Of a DNA stretch of 64,000 bases, positions 56,016-63,312 are shown piece after piece (the stretch's first letter is position 1; each line of letters begins with the position of its first letter). The stretch is from assembly GCA_902363145.1 (NCBI GenBank), contig CABIZB010000005.1, positions 1-64,000 on the forward strand. Direction: 5' to 3'. The translations under genes were made by a program, and so were the position numbers. The DNA comes from Oscillospiraceae bacterium. GTDB taxonomy: Bacteria; Bacillota; Clostridia; Oscillospirales; Ruminococcaceae. The notes below the pieces were generated by a model that was given only the letters and a program-made list of their open reading frames with translations, was not told where the DNA came from and searched no databases.

Positions 56016-56269
56016 ATGGAAAACAAGGTTATAGTTCAGGGCAGAGTAGTTGAAGTGACTATGCTCAGAAAACGGGCAGAATGCTTGATTGGTACGGTGT
56101 GAAGATAAGGACAGCGGACGGTTCGGAGGTTACTGTTGAGTGCGAAGCGAGTGAGCTTGACAAAAGGCTGTTTCCCGATATGAAGATATCGGTTCTTGCT
56201 TACCGTACCGACAAGGGTGAAGACGGAGAGCCTGCGGATAGAATTGTTGCTAAAACGCTCAATTACTGA
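56016..56269 (+). pseudogene. Small protein gene with a frameshift downstream of parB
   Basis: ATG 56016 follows TGGAGGTAAATCAAT and reads MENKVIVQGRVVEVTMLRK. It then goes out of frame; a stop comes at about 56100. From 56069 another frame continues TGRMLDWYGVKIRTADGSEV to a stop at 56269. One missing A in AGAAAACGGG would join them into an ~85-aa protein ending ADRIVAKTLNY. The family is not recognised. An OB- or small strand-rich fold is suggested by the alternating strands. Confidence 0.6.
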
Positions 56270-56280
56270 TACTATGAAAT

Positions 56281-56326
56281 GAGCCGAGTAAGATGTTCCG
56301 GTGGAACATTTTGCTCGGCTTAATTT
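56281..56326 (+). terminator. Terminator ending the par operon, containing palindrome copy
   Basis: GAGCCGAG pairs with CTCGGCT around an inner stem ATGTTCC/GGAACAT, followed by TTAATTTTTATTT. The hairpin closes the parAB operon and its loop region is the candidate parS at 56293-56309. Confidence 0.75.
56293..56309. repeat. 17-bp palindrome, candidate parS copy 3
   Basis: ATGTTCC-GGT-GGAACAT, identical to the copy at 53371. Confidence 0.55.
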
Positions 56327-56339
56327 TTATTTGACTTAA

Positions 56340-56554
56340 AAGGCAACATATGATACTATGGCAGACGTTATCGTGGTCTGTAAGACAGTTTACAGAATTG
56401 GATTTTGCAGGCAGGTTAAGTTATGTAATATTTACCTAAAGACTTTTTAGTATTTGTAATTTGGACAGCATTTTTTGAATGCACGGCCTTTTTTAGTGCT
56501 GTCCGTATTTTGACACACATTGTGTGATATAATGGTATATAAGTACAAAATATA
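56340..56554. other. Gene-free AT-rich gap between par operon and toxin locus
   Basis: No ORF with a ribosome binding site is seen. A 13-base palindrome CACACA-T-TGTGTG occurs near 56514-56526, next to TATAAT at 56528-56533, and might be an operator. This gap could hold the boundary of the plasmid-like module. Confidence 0.4.
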
Positions 56555-56583
56555 TTGAATAAATGCGTAAAATATGGTATAAT
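56555..56583 (+). promoter_or_regulatory. Promoter of the surface protein-toxin operon
   Basis: TTGAAT at 56555-56560, a 17-base spacer, and TATAAT at 56578-56583 with extended TGG. The surface protein gene starts 52 bases downstream. Confidence 0.75.
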
Positions 56584-56634
56584 GACTTTAAGAAAAGGAA
56601 TTTGAATCAAATATCTTTAAAGGTAGGGGAAAAT

Positions 56635-58506
56635 ATGAAGAAAGTATTATCATATATCATATGCTCAATCTTTAGTCTTGTAATGTTAGTAAACTGTAGA
56701 TGTATTTTTGTATCAGCAGAAGAAAATACCATTTCTGCTTCGTCAAAAATATATGTACTCGATGAAAAAGAAAAATATTCTTTTGAAAACAAAGAAGCAG
56801 CAGCTAATGAAGTGTCTATGGGGACATTATCATTGATTGGTGATATAAGGACTAATAATGAAACAAAGAACGGATTAACTTCATTTTCTGCATTGTCGGA
56901 TAATGATATTTCTATATCATATCAGATTGATACAAATAAGCTGACTGATGATGAAACTGAATGGCATATAAAAAGTGACAATCGGAAAGCAATCAGCGAT
57001 ATTCAGCTTGGTGCTAAAGTTGAAAGTGGTGCCATTGTTGTTCAGACATCATTTGACGGAATAAATTGGGTAACAGAAAAAATATATACGAATGTTTTTA
57101 CGGAATCATCATTGTTGAATAATCCAATATATACAACCAAGGACATTCAACTTCAAAATGGCTGCTATTATAGGGTAATTGCTGCATATAAGATGGAGAA
57201 ACGTGTAGAGGACGGAAAAATTCTGTTTTTTGATACAAAAAATTATGATACGAAAGATATAGTTGAGGTATATGATTTTTATATTCTTGATGTTAATACT
57301 GAGAAATCATCGTTGACTTTTGATACGAAACCTCGCTATGAATTCAAGGACAAAATAAAAACAGGTAAAGATAATGGATATTCCGGCAATGAACCGATTG
57401 ATAATAAAGATCCACATATGGGTTGGGATATAGGAAAGTTTGCAGTTAATGGATATACTCAACGAATCAATTCTGCTGACGGAAATGTGATATTTTTAAA
57501 GACAGTTGGTGATGATATAACTCTGTGGTTTAGTTTGTCGCAGAATATCAATCGGCTTAATGGTGATGAAAATAAGATTATTGCGGAAGATAAAAATGGG
57601 TATGATAGTGAGATGAATGTTCCGCAAACTAATTTTGGAAGAGGAACATTGATTATCAGGCATACTGATTATCAGAATAAGAAGAGTGATCCTATAATAT
57701 ATACAAACTATCTGGAAGCTAATACTCGCACGGGAGCAGAAACAAGAGTAAGGTTATATGAAGAAGGGGATTATGAGGTTACTCTTGATTATGAAATAAA
57801 AAGCGGAATAAAGATCACTAATTATAAAATCCCTTTCAAGTTCCAAATCAGGAACGGAAACTGTATGGTTTTTCCGAAAGACAATAAATCCGGCAAGGAA
57901 CTATTGGATTATGAAATCACAGAGAATGGCTTTTCTCTCGATATGGCTCGGTCAAGATATCTGAAAATCAATGTTACAAGATCAGTAATCAGTGAAAAAG
58001 ATGGACGTATAAATCTTGATCAGAGATTTAACAGACCTGCAAATGAAACTGATGTATATACCGAAGAGGGTATATACACATTTACTGTATCAAATGAATA
58101 TACCAATCGAGAAATGACAAAAACAATTTATGTGGGAAAAAATGAACTATATAAGCTTCTTAAAATGAATAATAATTCTGTCGATGCAATAAATCAAAAG
58201 TTAGATGAAGGTTATTCTATTGGTGAAAATGGTGAACTTATTGAGCCTGTAATCGAAACAGAACCGCCTGTTACTGAAACAGAGATTGTGGAAACAACAG
58301 GAATGGAAACTGAAACGTTGACAGCCACAAATTCAGAAGATACTGATGAACAAGCTGAATCAGAAGAAGAGACACAGGAAGAAGAGTGTGTTGATACTTT
58401 TTCAGAAACAGATATCACTGAACAGCCAAGAAATATTTCTGTTCCGATCATTGCCGTATGTACAGTTGTGATTGCAGCAGTAGCATTCATAAAAATAAAA
58501 AAGTGA
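56635..58506 (+). CDS. Secreted membrane-anchored protein with Thr/Glu-rich stalk
   Basis: A 623-aa exported protein. Its signal peptide is VLSYIICSIFSLVMLVNC, with cleavage probably after VSA near residue 28. A long strand-rich ectodomain follows. From about residue 535 a Thr/Glu-rich stalk (EPPVTETEIVETTGMETE) leads to a C-terminal transmembrane helix VPIIAVCTVVIAAVAFI and the short tail KIKK. Such stalks hold domains away from the membrane in Ruminococcus-like bacteria. No catalytic motif is recognised. It lies upstream of a toxin-immunity pair, separated from it by 10 bases, and could help deliver or display the toxin. ATG 56635 follows GGTAGGGGAAAAT. Confidence 0.7.
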   Translation: MKKVLSYIICSIFSLVMLVNCRCIFVSAEENTISASSKIYVLDEKEKYSFENKEAAANEVSMGTLSLIGDIRTNNETKNGLTSFSALSDNDISISYQIDTNKLTDDETEWHIKSDNRKAISDIQLGAKVESGAIVVQTSFDGINWVTEKIYTNVFTESSLLNNPIYTTKDIQLQNGCYYRVIAAYKMEKRVEDGKILFFDTKNYDTKDIVEVYDFYILDVNTEKSSLTFDTKPRYEFKDKIKTGKDNGYSGNEPIDNKDPHMGWDIGKFAVNGYTQRINSADGNVIFLKTVGDDITLWFSLSQNINRLNGDENKIIAEDKNGYDSEMNVPQTNFGRGTLIIRHTDYQNKKSDPIIYTNYLEANTRTGAETRVRLYEEGDYEVTLDYEIKSGIKITNYKIPFKFQIRNGNCMVFPKDNKSGKELLDYEITENGFSLDMARSRYLKINVTRSVISEKDGRINLDQRFNRPANETDVYTEEGIYTFTVSNEYTNREMTKTIYVGKNELYKLLKMNNNSVDAINQKLDEGYSIGENGELIEPVIETEPPVTETEIVETTGMETETLTATNSEDTDEQAESEEETQEEECVDTFSETDITEQPRNISVPIIAVCTVVIAAVAFIKIKK

Positions 58507-58516
58507 GGTGACAGAT

Positions 58517-59812
58517 TTGAAAAAAGCATCGAAGATCCTTGCTGTATTTTTGTCTTGCATGATGATAATGACAGGATGTGGATTGTCACAGCAGGAGTTA
58601 TCAGAAGCTGTAACAGAAGCAACATCGCTTGAAACAACATCCGCAGTAATGGAAAGTGATGAAGCAGATACAACATCAGAAACTTATAGTGTATCCGAAG
58701 AAAGCAAAGAAGAAAATGTTCCCTTGACATATACTGATGTTGTACCTGGATTTTCAGATCTATCCGATGAAAATCTCCTTAAGTATGTTGAAGATAACAT
58801 ATATTCCGGAATAGTTGATGAGCTGAACAGTGATGATTATTTTGTTGAAGAAGTAAGTGCTGTTTATGTGTCAAAAGAATATCTTGAAGAGCTGGAATAT
58901 AACTCAAGAGCCAACATTTTCTTCGGATATACTCTTGAAGATGTTGAAAATACTTTTTCAGGTGAAAAATTTGTATTTACACTTGGGGAAGATGGCACAA
59001 CGATAGTTAAGCCATTTGAAGATTATGATGATACATACGAACAGGTAATAAAGAATGTTGCCATAGGCACAGGCGTTATTCTGATATGTGTTACTGTTTC
59101 GGCTGTTACCGGCGGAGCAGGAGCGCCTGCTGTGAGTATGATATTTGCGGCTTCTTCAAAAACAGCTGCAACATTTGCATTATCTTCCGGGGTTATTAGT
59201 GGTGTAGCTTCAGGTGTAATTAAAGGCATCGAAACCGGTGATTTTGATGAAGCTGTAAAAGCGGCGGCTCTTGATGGAAGTGAAGCTTTTAAGTGGGGTG
59301 CTGTTACCGGTGCAGTTGCAGGCGGAGTGTCGGAAGCAATCTCGCTTCATGGATTAACGCTTAATGGTCTTACAATGGATGAAGCTGCAGTAATTCAAAA
59401 GGAATCGGGATATCCACTTGACGTTATTGCACAGATGAAAAGTATGGATGAGTATAAAGTATATCAGGATGCCGGATTGAAGGCACAGATGATAAACGGA
59501 AAAATTGCACTCGTTCAGGATATTAACCTTGATTTTGTGTCAGAACTTCCAAACGGAGAAATGGCTACAAATCTTGAACGTATGGTTTTGGGTTATGCCC
59601 CAATAGATCCGGCAACCGGTAAGACACTTCAGCTTCACCATATTGGGCAGAAAGCAGATGCTACCCTTGCTGTATTAAATGAAGCACAACATCAAGGCAA
59701 TGCAGCTATTCTTAATACAGCCGGAAAAGTATCTGAAATTGATCGACCTGGGTTTGATGGAGTAAGAAGAGAATTCTGGAAAGCATTTGCCAAATCAGTT
59801 GGAGGAGTGTAA
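58517..59812 (+). CDS. Lipoprotein toxin with C-terminal LHH nuclease domain
   Basis: A 431-aa protein. The signal peptide KILAVFLSCMMIMTGC ends in a lipobox Cys (Cys21), so it is probably membrane-anchored. A Thr/Ser/Glu-rich linker follows, then a hydrophobic glycine-rich region (VAIGTGVILICVTVSAVTGG, about 175-195, and ALSSGVISGVASGVIKG) of the type found before toxin domains. The C-terminus has LQLHHIGQKADATLAVLNEA and HQGNAAIL, the LHH motif of an HNH/EndoVII-type nuclease. The SUKH immunity gene starts directly after its stop. Start: TTG 58517 has GTGAGGTG upstream; GTG 58508 overlaps that site. Contact-dependent or polymorphic toxin role is inferred. Confidence 0.8.
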   Translation: MKKASKILAVFLSCMMIMTGCGLSQQELSEAVTEATSLETTSAVMESDEADTTSETYSVSEESKEENVPLTYTDVVPGFSDLSDENLLKYVEDNIYSGIVDELNSDDYFVEEVSAVYVSKEYLEELEYNSRANIFFGYTLEDVENTFSGEKFVFTLGEDGTTIVKPFEDYDDTYEQVIKNVAIGTGVILICVTVSAVTGGAGAPAVSMIFAASSKTAATFALSSGVISGVASGVIKGIETGDFDEAVKAAALDGSEAFKWGAVTGAVAGGVSEAISLHGLTLNGLTMDEAAVIQKESGYPLDVIAQMKSMDEYKVYQDAGLKAQMINGKIALVQDINLDFVSELPNGEMATNLERMVLGYAPIDPATGKTLQLHHIGQKADATLAVLNEAQHQGNAAILNTAGKVSEIDRPGFDGVRREFWKAFAKSVGGV

Positions 59813-60205
59813 ATGGAAGATATTGTTTCAATCCTTAAAATACAAAAAGACTTTTTATCAGGTAAGGGCAGCAGTCCAAGTGCAATTTCCGATATTGAGA
59901 ACGAACTGGATTTAAGATTTGCAGAAGATTATAAGCAGTACTTATTAGTGTATGGTATTGCTGCATTTGATGGCATAGAATTGACAGGAATTACATCGGT
60001 TCAAAGGCTAAATGTTCGAAGTGTGACAGAAAAGAATAGAGAACTCTGTTCTGTACCGGAGAATTTTTATGTTCTTGAGGAAACAGGCATTGATGGAATA
60101 GTGATTTGGCAGGATTCAAATGGGTCTGTTTATAAAACTTTTCCTGGCTGTGAAAAACCAATACAAATCAATAACTCTTTTGCAGGGTATATTGAATCAA
60201 TGTAG
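59813..60205 (+). CDS. SMI1/KNR4 (SUKH) family immunity protein
   Basis: A 130-aa protein. The SUKH pattern is visible: SPSAISDIENELDLRFAEDY, then KQYLLVYGIAAFDGIELTGI and NFYVLEETGIDGIVIWQDSN. SUKH proteins neutralise nuclease toxins by binding them. It begins directly after the LHH toxin stop codon, so the two are translated together. The 3' end is followed after a short spacer by the remnant of another small ORF that the IS has cut. Confidence 0.82.
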   Translation: MEDIVSILKIQKDFLSGKGSSPSAISDIENELDLRFAEDYKQYLLVYGIAAFDGIELTGITSVQRLNVRSVTEKNRELCSVPENFYVLEETGIDGIVIWQDSNGSVYKTFPGCEKPIQINNSFAGYIESM

Positions 60206-60296
60206 TTATATGAGTACAAAAGATCAAGCTGAAATCAATCAACTTACTATACAGTACAAAGGGGAATAATAATGGCTGATACATACATTAAATATA
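60206..60296 (+). other. Short gap with a gene start cut by the IS
   Basis: ATG at about 60210 gives a 19-aa peptide (MSTKDQAEINQLTIQYKGE). It overlaps GGGGAATAATAATGGCTGATACATACATTAAATATA, where ATG 60273 (MADTYIKY) runs directly into the IS end at 60297. The second frame is likely the start of a further immunity gene lost by insertion. Confidence 0.45.
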
Positions 60297-60315
60297 GGCA
60301 ATACCGCACAAACCA

Positions 60316-60344
60316 TTGAAAATCAGGAAGAAAAATGGTATAAT
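60316..60344 (+). promoter_or_regulatory. Transposase promoter inside the IS end
   Basis: TTGAAA (60316-60321), a 17-base spacer and TATAAT (60339-60344), just before the transposase ATG at 60351. Confidence 0.75.
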
Positions 60345-60350
60345 ATAGTT

Positions 60351-61328
60351 ATGAATAAACAACTAACATTCTCGCTTATAAGCGATGAACTGGCGCAGGC
60401 CAAAACAAGCAAAAAAGAATTTCTTGAAAAGATAGAGCGGATAATACCATTTGACGAGTGGATAGGGATAATCAGACCGTGCTATTACAAAGGAGAGCAC
60501 GGAAACAAGCCCTACGACCTCGAACTGATGCTTCGTATATATCTTCTCCAGAATTTTTATGACATTTCCGATATGAAAGTAATGAACGAGGTAATAGACA
60601 GCCGTGCATTTTCAGATTTCTGCGGAGTAGATTCACCCAATCAGGTTCCCGACGGGGATACTATCGGAAGATTCAGAAATATACTTGTTGAGAACGGATT
60701 ACAGGAAAAGCTGTTTCATCAGGTAATAGATATTCTCAGCAAAAAAGGCTTGATATTAAAGCGTGGAGCGATAGTAGATTCCACTCTTATTGCTGCACCC
60801 TCATCGACAAAAAACAAGGATAAAAAGCGTGATAAGGACGCTCATTCTGTGAAGAAAGGCAATCAATGGCACTTTGGCTATAAAGCTCATATCGGAGTAG
60901 ATAAGGACAGCGGACTTGTACATCATCTGAAAGTAACAGGTGCTAATGAACACGATGTAACAGCAACGCCTGATCTTATGCATGGAGAAGAGGAAGAATT
61001 ATACGGTGACAGTGGATATATCGGTGCAGAAAAGCGAGAAAATGCAGTTGTTAAAAATAAAAATGGTCGAAAAATCAAATACAAGATAAACAGAAAACCG
61101 TCAACAATGAAAAAGCTTTCAAAAAGCGGACAATATGCAGCAAAGAAAGCAGAACATAAAAAGTCATCGGTCAGAGCAAAGGTAGAACACGTTTTTGCAG
61201 TCGTTAAACGGCTGTTCGGGTATCGGAAAACACGATACCGAGGTCTGCAAAAACAGACCGCCAAACTGAATATTATGTTTGCCCCGGCAAACCTTTATCT
61301 GGCTGACAGAAAGTCTCTGACGGCTTGA
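60351..61328 (+). CDS. IS5 family transposase
   Basis: A 325-aa transposase of full length. The N-terminal domain includes PYDLELMLRIYLLQNFYDIS and then DFCGVDSPNQVPDGDTIGRF. The catalytic DDE set is seen as GAIVDSTLIAAP (first Asp), LYGDSGYIGAEKRE (second Asp) and RAKVEHVFAVVKRLFGYRKT (Glu). The inverted, shortened copy at 62421-63312 is nearly identical where present. An ATG follows its own promoter closely with almost no leader. Confidence 0.88.
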   Translation: MNKQLTFSLISDELAQAKTSKKEFLEKIERIIPFDEWIGIIRPCYYKGEHGNKPYDLELMLRIYLLQNFYDISDMKVMNEVIDSRAFSDFCGVDSPNQVPDGDTIGRFRNILVENGLQEKLFHQVIDILSKKGLILKRGAIVDSTLIAAPSSTKNKDKKRDKDAHSVKKGNQWHFGYKAHIGVDKDSGLVHHLKVTGANEHDVTATPDLMHGEEEELYGDSGYIGAEKRENAVVKNKNGRKIKYKINRKPSTMKKLSKSGQYAAKKAEHKKSSVRAKVEHVFAVVKRLFGYRKTRYRGLQKQTAKLNIMFAPANLYLADRKSLTA

Positions 61329-61535
61329 TAAAGTGCACCTGCAAGCAGATTTACAGAGGCAATATGCCCGTTACAGAGCTTTATGCGTTTAACTTGATTT
61401 GTGAGAATTTATTGGCAGCATTGTACGGTGTTGCCTTAGGAAGGTTATTATCTTCCAGTTAAATGTAGCAAGAGGTTTGATTTTTATAGTATAGAAAATC
61501 AACAGTTTATATTAGGATTGAGAAGGTTAGTTTGA
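61329..61535. other. IS right end and leader of the protease gene
   Basis: Bases to 61435 belong to the IS. The remaining 100 bases are AT-rich, with no further gene, and end in GAGAAGGTTAGTTTGA before the CPBP start. Confidence 0.5.
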
Positions 61536-62318
61536 ATGAATAAAAATGCAGTTCGATATTTGATCCTTACTTTTGTAATAACATATCTGTTTTGGGGATT
61601 TGATATAGTTCTAAGCTGTTTGGGATTATATGAGCATCCGGCATACAATATAGGAATCATCTTTTACATAATAGCTGCCTGTGCTCCTGCAATTGCGGTT
61701 TTTATCCTTTGGCAGAAAGATCCCGACAAAAAAGGAATGCGATATTTCCTGAAAACTGTTTTTGGATTTAACCGGCCTGCTATAGAGTTATCATTGCTTG
61801 TTGCTTTTCTGATGATCCGTTTCGGAATACCCTTTTTATTTGGAGATGTAACGTTCATAGGTGACTGGTGGCAAGTGCTGGTGTTCATTCCGGTAATGTT
61901 GTTGTTTGGCGGATTTGAAGAGGTGGGATGGAGAGGTTACCTGCAGCCAATACTGGAAAAGAGATTCGGATTTGTAGTAGCTACAACGATCAACTGTGCC
62001 ATTTGGATCGTTTGGCATATTCCCCTTTGCTTTATCAAAGGTACTTATCAGTACTCGGGAAGTTATCTGTGGTTTGCGATCTCTTTATTGGGTTCAGCAT
62101 TTTCGGCGGCTGCACTTCATAAGGTGAAAGGAAGCATAGTACCGTGTATACTCTTTCATGCCATCGGCAATGCAGTTGTAAGTTACGGTCTATCGATCAG
62201 TAATGGTACTGGAGCTGTTGTTTCCTATATCTGTCAGGTTATCTTAGCTATAATAGTTGGCTGGCTAGTAATGAATGGTAATATCTTGAATAAAACGAAC
62301 CAAGCCCCAATGGTATAA
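61536..62318 (+). CDS. CPBP family intramembrane metalloprotease
   Basis: A 260-aa protein with seven or eight hydrophobic segments. Motif 1 is GGFEEVGWRGYLQPILEKRF (about residues 125-144), the Glu-Glu-x3-Arg signature. His-containing motifs 2 and 3 are VWHIPLCFIKGTY and CILFHAIGNAV. Bacterial CPBP proteins process membrane peptides and often confer bacteriocin self-immunity or maturation. It lies between two inverted IS copies, with no partner peptide gene visible, so it may have been moved as cargo. ATG follows GAGAAGGTTAGTTTGA. Confidence 0.82.
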   Translation: MNKNAVRYLILTFVITYLFWGFDIVLSCLGLYEHPAYNIGIIFYIIAACAPAIAVFILWQKDPDKKGMRYFLKTVFGFNRPAIELSLLVAFLMIRFGIPFLFGDVTFIGDWWQVLVFIPVMLLFGGFEEVGWRGYLQPILEKRFGFVVATTINCAIWIVWHIPLCFIKGTYQYSGSYLWFAISLLGSAFSAAALHKVKGSIVPCILFHAIGNAVVSYGLSISNGTGAVVSYICQVILAIIVGWLVMNGNILNKTNQAPMV

Positions 62319-62420
62319 TAACCTTGTCTGAGGGAGAGCGCTCTTAGTCAAGAAAATCGGAAGTTAATATGACATAGAAAAACTGAATATTGTTACCACA
62401 GACGGTGGCGAACAATCTTA
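62319..62420. other. Short gap before IS copy 2
   Basis: About 100 AT-rich bases, no gene. It ends in TTA at 62418-62420, the target duplication of IS copy 2. Confidence 0.5.
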
Positions 62421-63312
62421 GGCAACACCGTACAATGCCGCCAATAAATTCTCACAAATCAAGTTAAACGCATAAAGCTCTGTAACGGGCATATTGCCTC
62501 TGTAAATCTGCTTGCAGGCGCACTTTATCAAGCCGTCAGAGATTTTCTGTCAGCCGGATAAAGGTTTGCCGGGGCAAACATAATATTCAGTTTGGCGGTC
62601 TGTTTTCGCAGACCTCGGTATCGTGTTTTCCGATACCCAAACAGTCGCTTCACGACTGCAAAAACGTGTTCTACCTTTGCTCTGACCGATGATTTTTTAT
62701 GTTCTGCTTTCTTTGCTGCATATTGTCCGCTTTTTGAAAGTTTTTTCATTGTTGACGGTTTTCTGTTTATCTTGTATTTGATTTTTCGACCATTTTTATT
62801 TTTAACAACTGCATTTTCTCGCTTTTTTGCACCGATATATCCACTGTCACCGTATAATTCTTTCTCTTCTCCATGCATAAGATCAGGCGTTGCTGTTACA
62901 TCGTGTTCATTAGCACCTGTTACTTTCAGATGATGTACTAGTCCGCTGTCCTTATCTACTCCGATATGAGCCTTATATCCAAAGTGCCATTAGTTTCCTT
63001 TCTTCACGGAATGAGCGTCCTTATCACGCTTTTTATCCTTGTTCTTTGTCGATGACGGCGCAGCAATAAATATGCGAAGCATCAGCTCAAGGTCGTAGGG
63101 CTTATTTCCGCGCTCTCCTTTGTAATAGCACGGTCTGATTATCTCTATCCACTCATCAAATGGTATTATCTGCTCTATCTTTTCAAGAAATTCTTTTTTG
63201 CTTGTTTTGGCCTGCGCCAGTTCATCGCTTATCAGTGAGAATGTCAGTTGTTTATTCATACTTATATTATACCTTTTTTTTGCTGCTTTTCAAGGATTTG
63301 TGCGGTTTTGCC
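62421..63312 (-). mobile_element. IS5-like insertion sequence, decayed copy
   Basis: About 892 bp, inverted relative to 60297-61435. Ends are GGCAACACCGTACAA (62421-62435) and, on the minus strand, GGCAAAACCGCACAA (63298-63312). TTA lies on both sides, a perfect 3-bp target duplication. About 247 bases are missing inside the transposase. Confidence 0.85.
62528..63259 (-). pseudogene. IS5 transposase with internal deletion and stop
   Basis: The start matches the intact copy (MNKQLTFSLISDELAQAKTS) to LMLRI, then jumps to IAAPSSTKNKDKKRDK, losing about 82 codons including the first catalytic region upstream of VDSTL. A TAA in place of CAA stops it after SVKKGN. The remainder reads on as HGEEKELYGDSGYIGAKKRE to the end with few changes. 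No active transposase can be made, but the ends could still be moved by the intact copy. Confidence 0.88.

Larger units (their letters stand above)
60297..61435 (+). mobile_element. IS5-like insertion sequence, intact copy
   Basis: About 1139 bp. The ends GGCAATACCGCACAA (60297-60311) and the complement of TTGTACGGTGTTGCC (61421-61435) match at 13 of 15 positions. Flanks are ATA on the left and TTA on the right, which fit a TNA target but are not identical. One long transposase ORF fills it. Confidence 0.8.

Noticed and set aside
58212..58730. 172-aa minus-strand ORF spanning the surface protein and toxin starts
   Set aside because: It is antisense to Thr/Glu-rich stalk and signal peptide codons and has no independent support.
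60297..63312. Inversion between the two IS copies as the cause of the mismatched flanks
   Set aside because: Swapping the inner flanks does not create matching target duplications for copy 1, and copy 2 already has a perfect TTA duplication.
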